Source: Bacillota bacterium (GTDB lineage Bacteria > Bacillota > Desulfotomaculia > Desulfotomaculales > VENG01). Taken from it: a stretch of DNA of 64,000 nt. Position numbers and translations under genes: made by a program. This document shows positions 51,018 to 59,904 of this stretch, one piece after another; within the stretch, counting starts at the first letter, position 1, and the number at the start of each line of letters is the position of its first letter. The notes below the pieces were generated by a model, which saw nothing but the letters and a program-made list of their open reading frames with translations, was not told the DNA's origin and did no database searches. The DNA lies in NCBI GenBank assembly GCA_009711705.1, contig VENG01000042.1, positions 1 through 64,000 of the forward strand, in the 5' to 3' direction.

Positions 51018-51659
51018 ATGGCAGATCTTATTAAAGAAATACATGATATGGTTGTTGAATATAAAAAGGATGCCATTGCCGAAAAAGTGGATAAAGCCAT
51101 TAATGAGGGCAAAGATGCTGAAAGCATCCTTAATGATGGCTTAATTGCGGCAATGGATGTTGTAGGCGAAAAATATTCGACGGGTGAAGTATTTATTCCT
51201 GAAATGTTGGCCTCAGCCAAAACCATGAAGATTGCCCTGGAGAAAATAAAGCCCCATCTTCAAAAAGATGTAGTAGCCAGCAATAAGGGAGTTGTGGTCA
51301 TCGGTACCGTTAAGGATGATATACATGACATTGGAAAAAATCTTGTGGCCATGATGTTGGAAGGAGCAGGTTTTGAAGTTCACGATATAGGGATTGATAA
51401 CTCTCCGGAAAATTTCATAAGTAAAGCAAAAGAAGTAAACGCGCAAATTCTAGGTTTGTCGGCCCTTTTGACCACAACTATGCCCATGATGAAAGAAACC
51501 GTTGAAGCGCTCAAAGATGAAGGCCTATACGAGAAGATTCATGTTATTGTGGGCGGGGCACCGGTAAGCCAACAGTATGCTGACGAAATAGGTGCCCGTG
51601 GATACGCGGCGGACGCAGTGGTGGCGGTAGAGAAAATAAAGAACCTTATGGATTATTAA
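51018..51659 (+). CDS. Corrinoid protein of the methyltransferase system
   Basis: This 213-residue cobalamin carrier (MttC/MtgC type) has an N-terminal helical cap domain (about 85 residues) and a Rossmann-like B12 domain. The base-off/His-on motif reads KDDIHDIGKN, with His103 as lower cobalt ligand, followed by LGLSALLTTTM and VIVGGAPVSQQYADEIGA. It accepts the methyl group from the MttB-family protein. CGAGGGGG lies ten bases before the ATG. Confidence 0.95.
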   Translation: MADLIKEIHDMVVEYKKDAIAEKVDKAINEGKDAESILNDGLIAAMDVVGEKYSTGEVFIPEMLASAKTMKIALEKIKPHLQKDVVASNKGVVVIGTVKDDIHDIGKNLVAMMLEGAGFEVHDIGIDNSPENFISKAKEVNAQILGLSALLTTTMPMMKETVEALKDEGLYEKIHVIVGGAPVSQQYADEIGARGYAADAVVAVEKIKNLMDY

Positions 51660-51670
51660 TTTTTTTCCAA

Positions 51671-51702
51671 ATTGCGGTCGCTGAAATAACAGCGGCCGTT
51701 TT
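51671..51702 (+). terminator. Terminator or attenuator inside the corrinoid operon
   Basis: CGGTCGCTG and CAGCGGCCG (one G-U pair) form a stem around AAATAA, followed by six T residues. It lies between the corrinoid protein gene and the activation genes, so the activase genes would be expressed at lower level by read-through. Confidence 0.8.
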
Positions 51703-51730
51703 TTCCCTCCCTAATTTTTACACACAGGAG

Positions 51731-52441
51731 GTGGAGATCTTTATCAAAAGAGATTCTGTTCCAGTAAAAGTACCTTTGGATAAATTATTATTAAGTCAGA
51801 GTTTTAAAGACACAAGCCAAATTAGGCCGGAAATTATTGCTGAGGCTGAAAAGGCTCTAGATATAGCCATGAAGCTTATAGAACCCACCTTTTTAATGGA
51901 CAAATTCACTATTCGGAAAGTTGACCGGGATACAATACTAGTCCAACAAACCGAATTACAAGTAGGAGAGTCTTCTCACCTTCTTTACCAGGCAGCAGAA
52001 GCAGTGGTCTACTTAAGCACCATAGGAAATAAATTGGAAATTGCAGTAAATAAGCTGAGCATGGAAGGGGATTTTGAGTTAGCATATTGGCTGGACTGTG
52101 CCGGAGTATTAGCTTTGAATGAAATAGATAACGAAGTCTGGGCACACGTGGAAAACCTCGCCGCCAGGGAGGGATACGGCGTGGGGCTCTCCTTAAGCCC
52201 GGGGTCTTTAAAAGGCTGGGATATAAAGGAACAAAAACAGCTTTGTGCACTGTTGGATCCCGGCACAATCGGTGTCACCATCAATGATGCCTCCCTTATG
52301 GTCCCGCACAAATCAGCTTCCAGCATAATCGGCATAGGACCTGATTACCCTTCCAACAAAGTATCATCGGCTTGTGATTATTGTATTTCTGACGGAAAAT
52401 GTTGGATGCGGAAAGCACGGGAAGGAGCTCAACATGTCTAA
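51731..52441 (+). CDS. Vitamin B12-dependent methionine synthase activation domain-like protein
   Basis: The 236-residue protein resembles the C-terminal activation domain of MetH as a stand-alone protein: VYLSTIGNKLEIAVNKLS, GYGVGLSLSPGSLKGWDIKEQ and SASSIIGIGPD are the recognisable parts. A Cys motif SACDYCISDGKCWMRK ends it. It probably helps methylate or reduce the corrinoid protein. The start is odd: the only in-frame GTG (51731) overlaps the GGAGGTG ribosome site, and no ATG, GTG or TTG lies at a normal distance, so an ATC start near 51737 or 51743 is possible. It overlaps the next gene by eight bases. Confidence 0.8.
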   Translation: MEIFIKRDSVPVKVPLDKLLLSQSFKDTSQIRPEIIAEAEKALDIAMKLIEPTFLMDKFTIRKVDRDTILVQQTELQVGESSHLLYQAAEAVVYLSTIGNKLEIAVNKLSMEGDFELAYWLDCAGVLALNEIDNEVWAHVENLAAREGYGVGLSLSPGSLKGWDIKEQKQLCALLDPGTIGVTINDASLMVPHKSASSIIGIGPDYPSNKVSSACDYCISDGKCWMRKAREGAQHV

Positions 52442-54302
52442 ATACCAGGTTCATTTTTCCAATTTAGGCCTTAAGGTTCCGGTGGAAAAGGGAACATCTT
52501 TGTTGACGGCAGCCTGGCTGGCAGGGGTTAATCTTAGATCCGAATGTAACGGGAAAGGGATATGCGGTAAGTGCCGGGTACTAATTCATGAATTTAAAGA
52601 CACCGGGCACAAATCTTCAAACCACAAATTTTTTGTTGAAGAAGAACTACGTCAGGGGTGGCGGTTGGCATGTGAAATTGAGATAGACTGCGACCTCAAA
52701 GTTACAGTACCGAAAGCAAGCAGAGACATGGGGGCAGTAATTCGCAAGTCATATACCCACCGTGAAATCGAATTAAAGCCCTTTGTCCGCCGTTTCTACC
52801 TTGATTTACCCCCATTTGAGGCACACCACGGCACCGGAATGTGGGAACAGTGTGCAGCCATTTTAAGGCATAAATACAAAATGGAGGAGCCAGTAATTTC
52901 TCCCACCGCCATGATTCGACTTTCCAATCTGGCCGGCCGCAATGTCCCCCCGCTGGAGGCTTTTGTAAGTCAAAACCAGCAAGTTATTTGTATCAGAAGG
53001 AAAAAAGACCGTCCCATGCTGGGCCTGGCGGTGGATATAGGTACCACCTCCCTGGCAGCTTACCTTGGAGACCTGGATAATAATCGCATTTTAGCTGCTG
53101 ATTCAGTGCTTAACCCCCAGGTGGTCTACGGTGGAGATGTACTCTCCCGCATCAGTCTAATCCAGGAAAGGCCTGAAATGTTGGCTTTCCTACAGCAAAG
53201 CGTTCTTCAAGCAGTTAATGGTTTAATTGTCAATATGACCGAATCCGTAGGGGCCAACCCCGATGATATTGTTGATGTTACTGTGGTTGGCAATACTACC
53301 ATGCACCACTTGTTTCTTGGGCTTAACCCGGAAGCACTGGGTAAATATCCATTTATTCCCACTATAAAGACAGCCCAATACGTCCGGTCATCTCTTTTAG
53401 GGCTAAATGTAAATCCGGGTGCTCATATATATATGTTCCCCGTTTTTTCTGCCTACGTGGGGGCGGATACCATTGGGGTCAGAATAGCAGAGCAGTTTCA
53501 TGAACAAGAAATAATGAAGCTAATAATGGATATAGGAACCAATGGTGAACTGGTGCTGGGTAGTAACAACCGCTCTTTTTGTACATCTGTAGCCACAGGT
53601 CCTGCTTTTGAGGGGGCCCAAATTAAGTTTGGTATGCGTGCCGCACCCGGTGCTATCGAAAAGTTATCCATTGATCCTAAAACATTAGATGTAGAATACA
53701 CAGTAATCCCCAGCCCCGGGGAAAAAGAAACAAATACAAGAAGACCGGTGGGCATTTGCGGCTCGGGTATTTTCTCTGCCGTGGCCGAACTCCTAAAGGC
53801 CGGTATTATCATGGAAAACGGTGCCTTTGACAAAAGCAAAAAACACGCTCGCATTCGCCAGGAGAAAGGCAGTAAAAAATATGAATTTGTACTGGCTTTC
53901 TCTGAGCAATCAGGCTTAGATGCTGACATAACCATTTGTCAAGACGACGTCCGTGCAGTCCAACTGGGTAAGTCGGCCCTTTTAGCCGGTGCTCAAATAT
54001 TGATGCAGCACGCTGGGATTGAAGAGCCCGATGAAATAATACTGGCCGGTGCATTTGGAAGCTACATTGATATCGATGATGCCATTACCATTGGCCTGGT
54101 TCCACACTGTCCGAGGGGAAAAATATATGCTGTAGGTAACGCCGCCGGAGATGGTGCCCGTATGGCACTATTTAATTGGGATTTCCGGGAAAAAGCACAG
54201 CGTTTCGAAGAAGAAACAGAATTTATCGCCCTTTCAGGTACTGATAAATTCCAGGACGTACTGGTGAAGGCCATGAAATTTCCTCGCTATGCTTACCTTT
54301 AA
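52434..54302 (+). CDS. RACo/RamA-like corrinoid reductive activase
   Basis: The 622-residue protein reactivates oxidised cobalamin by ATP-driven reduction. The N-terminal [2Fe-2S] domain has the cysteines Cys38, Cys44 and Cys47 in CNGKGICGKCRV and a fourth in LACEIEI. A linker leads to an ASKHA ATPase core (LGLAVDIGTTSLAAYLGDL, VVGNTTMHHLFLGLNP, MDIGTNGELVLGSNN, LAGAFGSYIDIDDAI). The RACo-type family is annotated as DUF4445. ATG at 52434 follows GAAGGAG. It completes the operon MttB-like, corrinoid protein, activation protein, activase. Its end overlaps the convergent gene by four bases. Confidence 0.94.
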   Translation: MSKYQVHFSNLGLKVPVEKGTSLLTAAWLAGVNLRSECNGKGICGKCRVLIHEFKDTGHKSSNHKFFVEEELRQGWRLACEIEIDCDLKVTVPKASRDMGAVIRKSYTHREIELKPFVRRFYLDLPPFEAHHGTGMWEQCAAILRHKYKMEEPVISPTAMIRLSNLAGRNVPPLEAFVSQNQQVICIRRKKDRPMLGLAVDIGTTSLAAYLGDLDNNRILAADSVLNPQVVYGGDVLSRISLIQERPEMLAFLQQSVLQAVNGLIVNMTESVGANPDDIVDVTVVGNTTMHHLFLGLNPEALGKYPFIPTIKTAQYVRSSLLGLNVNPGAHIYMFPVFSAYVGADTIGVRIAEQFHEQEIMKLIMDIGTNGELVLGSNNRSFCTSVATGPAFEGAQIKFGMRAAPGAIEKLSIDPKTLDVEYTVIPSPGEKETNTRRPVGICGSGIFSAVAELLKAGIIMENGAFDKSKKHARIRQEKGSKKYEFVLAFSEQSGLDADITICQDDVRAVQLGKSALLAGAQILMQHAGIEEPDEIILAGAFGSYIDIDDAITIGLVPHCPRGKIYAVGNAAGDGARMALFNWDFREKAQRFEEETEFIALSGTDKFQDVLVKAMKFPRYAYL

Positions 54303-55636
54303 TCGCGGAAATAAGCGATTTCATCGCCCCAGGAAATAAGGCCATAATAACCGTATTTGTTTTCGCCCGGAAAAGGTCCTACAATTCTGACCGGGGTACC
54401 ACCGCTAATATCTATTAGCCAGACAATGCTGTCCTTTAAATATAAGATATGTTCGCCATCGCGTGACCAAAGGGGACGCCCCAGCCCGGTGCCCGCTTCA
54501 TCCAAAGGCCGGGCACCGGTGCCATCGGCATTGGCAATTCCCAGAGCTCTTGCTTGCCGCCAGTTTGAAATACTGTTTTCTCCGTTACCATTACTTAAAT
54601 CGGGGGCTTCCAAAAAACAAAACATATCCCCTTTATTAGACCAATCCGGATACAATCGTACAGTATCCGTACGCTGCGGCAGATTAACACAGCTACCTGT
54701 TTGTGGGGTAAAAAGGGACAGCGATTTATTCTTCCAAATCTCCCGCCCGCTTCCTGCAACAGCCAGAAGCTTTGTTCCATCCTTGGACCAGGTAAGCCAC
54801 TCAGGGTAAACTAAAGTTGTGGCAATGGCTTGTGATTTACCACCGGTAAGCGGCACAGTATAAAGCTTAAGACCGTCGGCCATGGCGGAGGCCGAATGCC
54901 CAGGGCTTAACCAGAAAAGCACTTCTTTTTTATCAGGCTGCCAGCCTGCAAGCCTGATGGCTGCACCTTCTGCAGTATACAGACGGGCAGCTTCACCACC
55001 TTCCGCCGGTATCTTATGCAGGACATCAACCCGGTTGACAGGGTCATTGGGGTCGTAAGGCAGTGTATCAACATAAGCTATTGTTTTACCATCCAAGGCC
55101 CAGCAGAATGAGGAAGCGCCCGTATAAACATCGGTAAGCTGTAGTGGAGTTTCACCAGGTTGAATCAAATATATATCCCTTTTTTTCACATCAGGAACAA
55201 CTGCTAACACATTTGCTGCGGGGGACCAGGCGAAATCAGGGGCATTGTACATTGACTCTTTTAAACCTGCAACTTCATAGAATTCGGTGCCGTCTGTACG
55301 GGTAATTTGAAGTTGGTTATCACCGTTAACGTACGCCAACCACTGCCCATCCGCTGACCACTTTAGTTTACTTGCCTTGCCAGGCTCACTTAGCTTATCC
55401 AGAGTTCCACTGTCCCCGTTTAAAACATAAAGTCTACCATCCCAGATAAACGCTAGTTTTCCTTGATCACGAAATGTTTCAAAATTAACCTGCGGTGGCC
55501 CGGCAGTGGATCCGTTTATGTATTCCTGACCGGCAACTTCATTTTGATTAACCGTTTTTGAGCCGGAACAACCCACTTGCAATAAAAATATCGCCGCTGT
55601 AAACAATAGCAATATAGATTTTATTCGTACGTACAT
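54299..55636 (-). CDS. TolB-like beta-propeller lipoprotein
   Basis: This 445-residue lipoprotein has a signal ending at LQVGCSG. The mature protein is a WD40/TolB-type propeller with repeated motifs such as KLKWSADGQWLAYVNGDN, DFAWSPAANVLAVVPD, WLTWSKDGTKLLAVAG and PLWSRDGEHILYLKD. Such proteins often bind partners at the membrane surface; no partner is evident. ATG at 55636 is used; TTG at 55642 is an alternative because the nearest GGGG site is closer to it. Confidence 0.85.
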   Translation of the reverse strand: MYVRIKSILLLFTAAIFLLQVGCSGSKTVNQNEVAGQEYINGSTAGPPQVNFETFRDQGKLAFIWDGRLYVLNGDSGTLDKLSEPGKASKLKWSADGQWLAYVNGDNQLQITRTDGTEFYEVAGLKESMYNAPDFAWSPAANVLAVVPDVKKRDIYLIQPGETPLQLTDVYTGASSFCWALDGKTIAYVDTLPYDPNDPVNRVDVLHKIPAEGGEAARLYTAEGAAIRLAGWQPDKKEVLFWLSPGHSASAMADGLKLYTVPLTGGKSQAIATTLVYPEWLTWSKDGTKLLAVAGSGREIWKNKSLSLFTPQTGSCVNLPQRTDTVRLYPDWSNKGDMFCFLEAPDLSNGNGENSISNWRQARALGIANADGTGARPLDEAGTGLGRPLWSRDGEHILYLKDSIVWLIDISGGTPVRIVGPFPGENKYGYYGLISWGDEIAYFRD

Positions 55637-55785
55637 AGTCAAAACCAATACATCCCCTTCTTTGCAATCTAAACTTATAACAGGAGTAAACAAATAAGTT
55701 TACCCGTTTCTCAGGTTACCTTGGTTATTATTCTAATAATTTATATGTTTGGCAACCCGCATTTAGATTGATTTAGAAGAGTTAA

Positions 55786-56742
55786 TTATACCTTTTTATC
55801 CCTGGTATCGAGTTGTGCTCTCTTCAAAAACTGCGACTCCAAATGGGTAAACAAGCTGGTTCTAGACAACGAAAATATGGTTAAAGCCACCCAGATAAAA
55901 ACAAAGGAAATGAGGTGGACACTGGTAAATGATTCATGGTAAAAGAATACGCCTAAAATTAGCATCAATGTGGGGGATATGTACTGTAAAAATCCAATAA
56001 CCGCTAACGGGAGCCGTTTGGCACCAGCGGCAAACAATAAAAGCGGCACTGCCGTTATAGCACCGGCACCGATTAAAAGCCATGCAATAACTGGCTTATC
56101 AAAACCAAAGGCCCCATTTCCACCATTATGTACAGACCCTATAAACATTAATGCAAAGGGAGCAACGAAAAGGGTTTCCAGTGTCAGCCCCGTCATCGCT
56201 CCGGCATTAACCATTTTTTTGCTTAACCCGTACAAGCCAAAACTTGCAGCCAATGTTAATGACACCCAGGGAACCGCCCCGAAATGGATCATCATATTTA
56301 ACACACCAACTGCTGCCAGAAGAAAGGATATTATCTGCCAGAAAGATAACTTTTCCTTTAATACAATAACCCCCAAAAGAACACTTACCAGGGGATTAAT
56401 ATAATAACCCAGGCTTGATTGCACAATATGGTTATGGCTCACTGCCCAAATATACGTAAACCAGTTGATACTGATCAGGGCAGAAGCCAGTACAATACCA
56501 AACAGTTTATTTCGCTGGGAGACAATTTCCTTGCATTCCCCCCAAAATGCCTTGCCCTTTCTGGACAAAAATAAAACAAACACCATAAAAACAAAAGACC
56601 ACACAATTCTGTGGGCCAAAACTTCCTGCGCCGGGACATTGGGCATAAGTTTCCAGTAAACCGGTAAAAGACCCCACGTAAAATAGGCACCGGCAGCAGA
56701 TAGAACCCCAATTAATTGTTCATTAGATTGATCAAATTTCAT
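55786..56742 (-). CDS. rarD: RarD-type EamA transporter
   Basis: This 318-residue drug/metabolite transporter has about ten membrane segments. The N-terminal signature GAYFTWGLLPVYWKLM and NWFTYIWAVSHNHIVQSSLGYYINPL identify the RarD group of the EamA superfamily. The family is named for a chloramphenicol-sensitivity protein in E. coli, but substrates are unproven. It is a single gene. Confidence 0.92.
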   Translation of the reverse strand: MKFDQSNEQLIGVLSAAGAYFTWGLLPVYWKLMPNVPAQEVLAHRIVWSFVFMVFVLFLSRKGKAFWGECKEIVSQRNKLFGIVLASALISINWFTYIWAVSHNHIVQSSLGYYINPLVSVLLGVIVLKEKLSFWQIISFLLAAVGVLNMMIHFGAVPWVSLTLAASFGLYGLSKKMVNAGAMTGLTLETLFVAPFALMFIGSVHNGGNGAFGFDKPVIAWLLIGAGAITAVPLLLFAAGAKRLPLAVIGFLQYISPTLMLILGVFFYHESFTSVHLISFVFIWVALTIFSLSRTSLFTHLESQFLKRAQLDTRDKKV

Positions 56743-56872
56743 GTCTATTATACCTATACCTTCAAATTTGAATTGACAAACTTAATTTTATGACCTATTT
56801 TCAATAAATGCAACACCTGCGTATCAAACTATGCAACACAAACAAGAACCCCGCAATCACAGTTATTAAGAG

Positions 56873-57121
56873 TTAATTACCACTAATATAGGTGTGTAAA
56901 ACCTGAGGTCGGTCAAGATCAATAACAGTGGGGGTTAATTGTCTTATATCTTCAATACACCACTCCCTGGACTCCTCAGCAAGTAATTTCAAGGCCTCCT
57001 CCTGGGATTCCGCCATAACAACGGCCACTGCATCAGTATACATGCCGTGGTGAATACAAGGTTCGTCCATCATGCTATAACTATGGAACCTGCGGTTATG
57101 CCTCCAAATATAAATCTTCAT
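56873..57121 (-). CDS. Small conserved-looking protein of unknown function
   Basis: The 82-residue soluble protein shows WRHNRRFHSYSMMDEPCIHH and AVVMAESQEEALKLLAEES, the latter resembling short regulatory or DUF domains in which a helix follows a beta strand. GAAGGTGAT precedes the ATG. It lies alone, divergent from the T-box leader. Family not recognised. Confidence 0.6.
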   Translation of the reverse strand: MKIYIWRHNRRFHSYSMMDEPCIHHGMYTDAVAVVMAESQEEALKLLAEESREWCIEDIRQLTPTVIDLDRPQVLHTYISGN

Positions 57122-57261
57122 AGAAATATCACCTTCACTTAGTTTTTTTGATTATAAGAATATTCAATAGTAAACCAAGCTTCCCCTGCAATATTAGACA
57201 GCTCTGTAATGGGTTATTTTACATAGCTAAAAAAAGATTAGGTAACCAGGCATATTTTTTC

Positions 57262-57290
57262 TTGACCAGTAATATAACTGGTGGTAAAAT
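57262..57290 (+). promoter_or_regulatory. Promoter of the T-box leader and liv operon
   Basis: TTGACC (57262-57267) and TAAAAT (57285-57290) are separated by 17 bases. The predicted start near 57297 places the T-box leader directly at the 5' end of the message. Confidence 0.75.
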
Positions 57291-57313
57291 AATTTTAACT
57301 CTATATTGTAAAA

Positions 57314-57587
57314 GCAATGATTGGGAAAAGTAAACGAAATACTGCTTTTCAGGGAGGAAGCGTCATAGACTGTGAACGCTTCTAAAGTATGATTCGTTGA
57401 AGTTCTCTCATGAGCTGCCGGGCTGAAACCACGTGTAAGTAGGCCCCGACGGAGTCTTCTACCGTTAAAAGGAAGGGGGTATCGGATCATTTTCCCGTAC
57501 CCTGCTTAGAGTGGGTCTATTTTTAGATCAACTAGGGTGGTAACGCGAGAGTTAACTTTTCGTCCCTTATGGGCGAGAAGTTTTTTT
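57314..57587 (+). promoter_or_regulatory. T-box leader 1, probably leucine-specific
   Basis: The 5' S-turn motif AGTAA (57329-57333), the distal Stem I hairpin with GGAAGCGT/ACGCTTC and a CTGTGA loop, and the T-box AGGGTGGTAACGCGAG at 57534-57549 identify a T-box riboswitch. It is followed by a terminator stem (57554-57565 with 57571-57582) and seven T residues. The specifier region reads TTCTCTCA at 57403-57410, where both possible triplets are CTC, a leucine codon. Uncharged tRNA-Leu would hold the terminator open. This suits the downstream branched-chain amino acid importer. Confidence 0.9.
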
Positions 57588-57599
57588 ATTTTAACCACC

Positions 57600-57731
57600 A
57601 CCGTATCTAAGTAGGGAATGGTGTTAATTTCCTGTACCTTACCAAGAGGGCCATTTTTATATGGCCAATTGAGGTGGTACCGCGGAAGGCCACAGCTTTC
57701 GTCCTCACGGGCGATAACTGTGGTCTTTTTT
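57600..57731 (+). promoter_or_regulatory. T-box leader 2, truncated (no Stem I)
   Basis: A second T-box, GAGGTGGTACCGCGG at 57671-57685, is followed by a terminator (GGCCACAG at 57688-57695 with CTGTGGTC at 57718-57725) and six T residues. Before it a Stem III-like hairpin (GGCCAT...ATGGCC, 57650-57666) is present, along with a Stem II-like pairing near 57611-57646. There is no room for a Stem I with a specifier loop between 57588 and 57610. It is a partial copy arranged in tandem with T-box 1. Confidence 0.75.
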
Positions 57732-57760
57732 ATATGCTACTTTAATAGGAGGGATAAAAT

Positions 57761-58954
57761 TTGAAACGGTCGCTAAGAAAATCAGTTATGGCCAGTCTGC
57801 TAATTTTATTACTGGCCACCGGTGTTTTAGCCAGTGGCTGTGGATCCGGCGGGGATAGTGCCGGTGAAGGCGTTACAGGAGAAGAACAGTACAAAATAGG
57901 GGCGGTTCTTGACATCAGCGGAAAAGCTTCATCGCTGGGCACACCGGAGAGAGACACTTTGCAAATGATGGTAAAGCAGTTGAATACACAGGGTGGAATC
58001 AACGGGCACCAGGTTGATCTAACCATTCTGGATAACAAAAGCGATGAAACCGAAGCTGTACTGGCAGCAAAAACCTTGATCGAAAAAGATGTTTTAGCTG
58101 TATTAGGGTGTAGTTCCAGTGGTCCATCCATGGCTATGCTTAATACAGTTCAAAACGAAAAGGTGCCTATGATTTCTCTGGCAGCGGCAAGTAGTATTGT
58201 AGAACCGGTTTCTGAGCGCCAGTGGGTCTTTAAGACTGCACAAAGTGATAAAGTAACAGTCGGCAAAATAACTAACTACCTACGGGAACAAAATATAAGC
58301 AAAGTAGCCTTCCTGTATATGAATAACGCTTACGGTGACGGAGGACGAATAGCTTTTTCCGAGGCGGCAAAGGAAAACAATATAGAAATTCTGGTAGAAG
58401 ACAAATTTGAGGCCAGTGATAAAGACATGACACCGCAGCTGACCAGGGTAAAAGCGAGCCAGGCTGAAGCTCTGATCATTTGGGCGATTCCGCCTTCTGC
58501 CTCCATAGCAACTAAGAACTTTAAAGATCTGGGACTTACCATCCCGCTTATCCACAGCCACGGAGTAGGCAACCAGAAATTTATAGATCTTGCACAAGGG
58601 GCAGCCGAGGGTGTGATTCTCCCCATTGGGAAATTGACAGTAGCCCAACAACTTCCTGACACTGACCCCCAGAAGGAAGTATTGCTAACTTATATTAATA
58701 ACTATACCCAGAAATATGGTTCACCACCCGATTCTTTCGGCGGATATGCTTGGGATGCCTTTAATCTGTTAGTAAACGCCATTGAAAAGGCGGGCCCGGA
58801 CCGAGCCGCTATCAGGGATGAACTGGAAAAAACACAGGGATTTACAGGTATTTCCGGTGTTTTTAACATATCAGCACAAGACCATAACGGCCTTGATGAA
58901 GAATCTATGGTCTTGGTACAAATTGAAGACGATAAGTGGCAACTTTTGGAATAA
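57761..58954 (+). CDS. livJ: Branched-chain amino acid ABC transporter binding lipoprotein
   Basis: The 397-residue protein is a LivJ/LivK-type periplasmic-binding-fold lipoprotein with a signal peptide ending at LASGCGS. It shows the family's start KIGAVLDISGKASSLGTPERD, TAQSDKVTVGKI and ALIIWAIPPSASIATKNF. AGGAGGGATAAAA precedes the TTG start. It is the first structural gene behind the tandem T-box leader, so leucine starvation should raise its expression. Some members bind other amino acids or small acids; the T-box argues for a branched-chain ligand. Confidence 0.9.
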   Translation: MKRSLRKSVMASLLILLLATGVLASGCGSGGDSAGEGVTGEEQYKIGAVLDISGKASSLGTPERDTLQMMVKQLNTQGGINGHQVDLTILDNKSDETEAVLAAKTLIEKDVLAVLGCSSSGPSMAMLNTVQNEKVPMISLAAASSIVEPVSERQWVFKTAQSDKVTVGKITNYLREQNISKVAFLYMNNAYGDGGRIAFSEAAKENNIEILVEDKFEASDKDMTPQLTRVKASQAEALIIWAIPPSASIATKNFKDLGLTIPLIHSHGVGNQKFIDLAQGAAEGVILPIGKLTVAQQLPDTDPQKEVLLTYINNYTQKYGSPPDSFGGYAWDAFNLLVNAIEKAGPDRAAIRDELEKTQGFTGISGVFNISAQDHNGLDEESMVLVQIEDDKWQLLE

Positions 58955-58987
58955 AAACAGGCATTAACACAATAGAGGAGTGTTATT

Positions 58988-59869
58988 ATGGATACCCCGT
59001 CCCAACTCTTGCAGCTCCTTTTCACAGGGCTCACACTTGGCAGCATCTATGCCTTGATTGGCTTGGCACTTGTCACAACATTTAATATTACTGGCATCTT
59101 AAATCTGGCCCAGGGAGAGTTTGTCACTATCGGTGCACTTTTAGCCATTAGCTTGTACGCTACCGGGCTGCCGTTGGCGGCGGCATTTATCATTGCGGTC
59201 CTTTTAGTGGCAACGTTGGGAGGGGTACTTGAGCGGTGTGCTATTCAAACTGCGCGCCAAGCGTCAGCCCTAACCCTGATTATTATTACGCTTGGCCTTT
59301 CCATATTCCTGCGCGGTCTGGCACTTCTGGTCTGGGGTACTGAGACATATTCCCTGCCGGCCTTTTCCGAAGGTGGCCCTCTCTTTATAGGAGGGGCCGC
59401 CATAACCCCGCAGAGTTTTTGGATTTTTGGACTAACAGCTTTAACTCTGGCCGGGCTGTACGCTTTCTTTGAGCTCACGTACTGGGGTAAAGCCGTAAAA
59501 GCTGCTGTGCTTAACCGTACAGCAGCCAGGTTAATGGGTATCAACCCCAACCGCTTGTCTCTATTGGCTTTTCTGGCCAGCGGTGCCCTGGGCGCGGCAG
59601 CCGGGATCTTCATTGCACCGGTTACCATGACCACTTATGATATGGGGTTCATGCTGGGAGTCAAAGGCTTTGTAGCTGCGGTTATCGGTGGATTGAACAA
59701 TATCGGCGGCGCCGTGCTGGGTGGAATTCTTTTGGGCATTTTAGAGTCTTTCAGTGCCGGGCTGATATCTTCAGGTCTTAAGGATGCCTTTGCCATAATT
59801 ATTTTAATTGGGGTTTTATTGGTAAGACCTCAAGGTATCATAGGCTCCCTTAAAGAGCGTAAGATTTAG
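58988..59869 (+). CDS. livH: Branched-chain amino acid ABC permease LivH
   Basis: This 293-residue permease has about eight membrane segments. GLTLGSIYALIGLALV, GILNLAQGEF and GVKGFVAAVIGGLNNIGGAVLGGILLG are LivH signatures. AGAGGAGTG precedes the ATG. It forms the channel with LivM. Confidence 0.94.
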   Translation: MDTPSQLLQLLFTGLTLGSIYALIGLALVTTFNITGILNLAQGEFVTIGALLAISLYATGLPLAAAFIIAVLLVATLGGVLERCAIQTARQASALTLIIITLGLSIFLRGLALLVWGTETYSLPAFSEGGPLFIGGAAITPQSFWIFGLTALTLAGLYAFFELTYWGKAVKAAVLNRTAARLMGINPNRLSLLAFLASGALGAAAGIFIAPVTMTTYDMGFMLGVKGFVAAVIGGLNNIGGAVLGGILLGILESFSAGLISSGLKDAFAIIILIGVLLVRPQGIIGSLKERKI

Positions 59870-59904
59870 ATAAAAAAAGAACTTAAAAGCAGAGGTGTCA
59901 TGGC

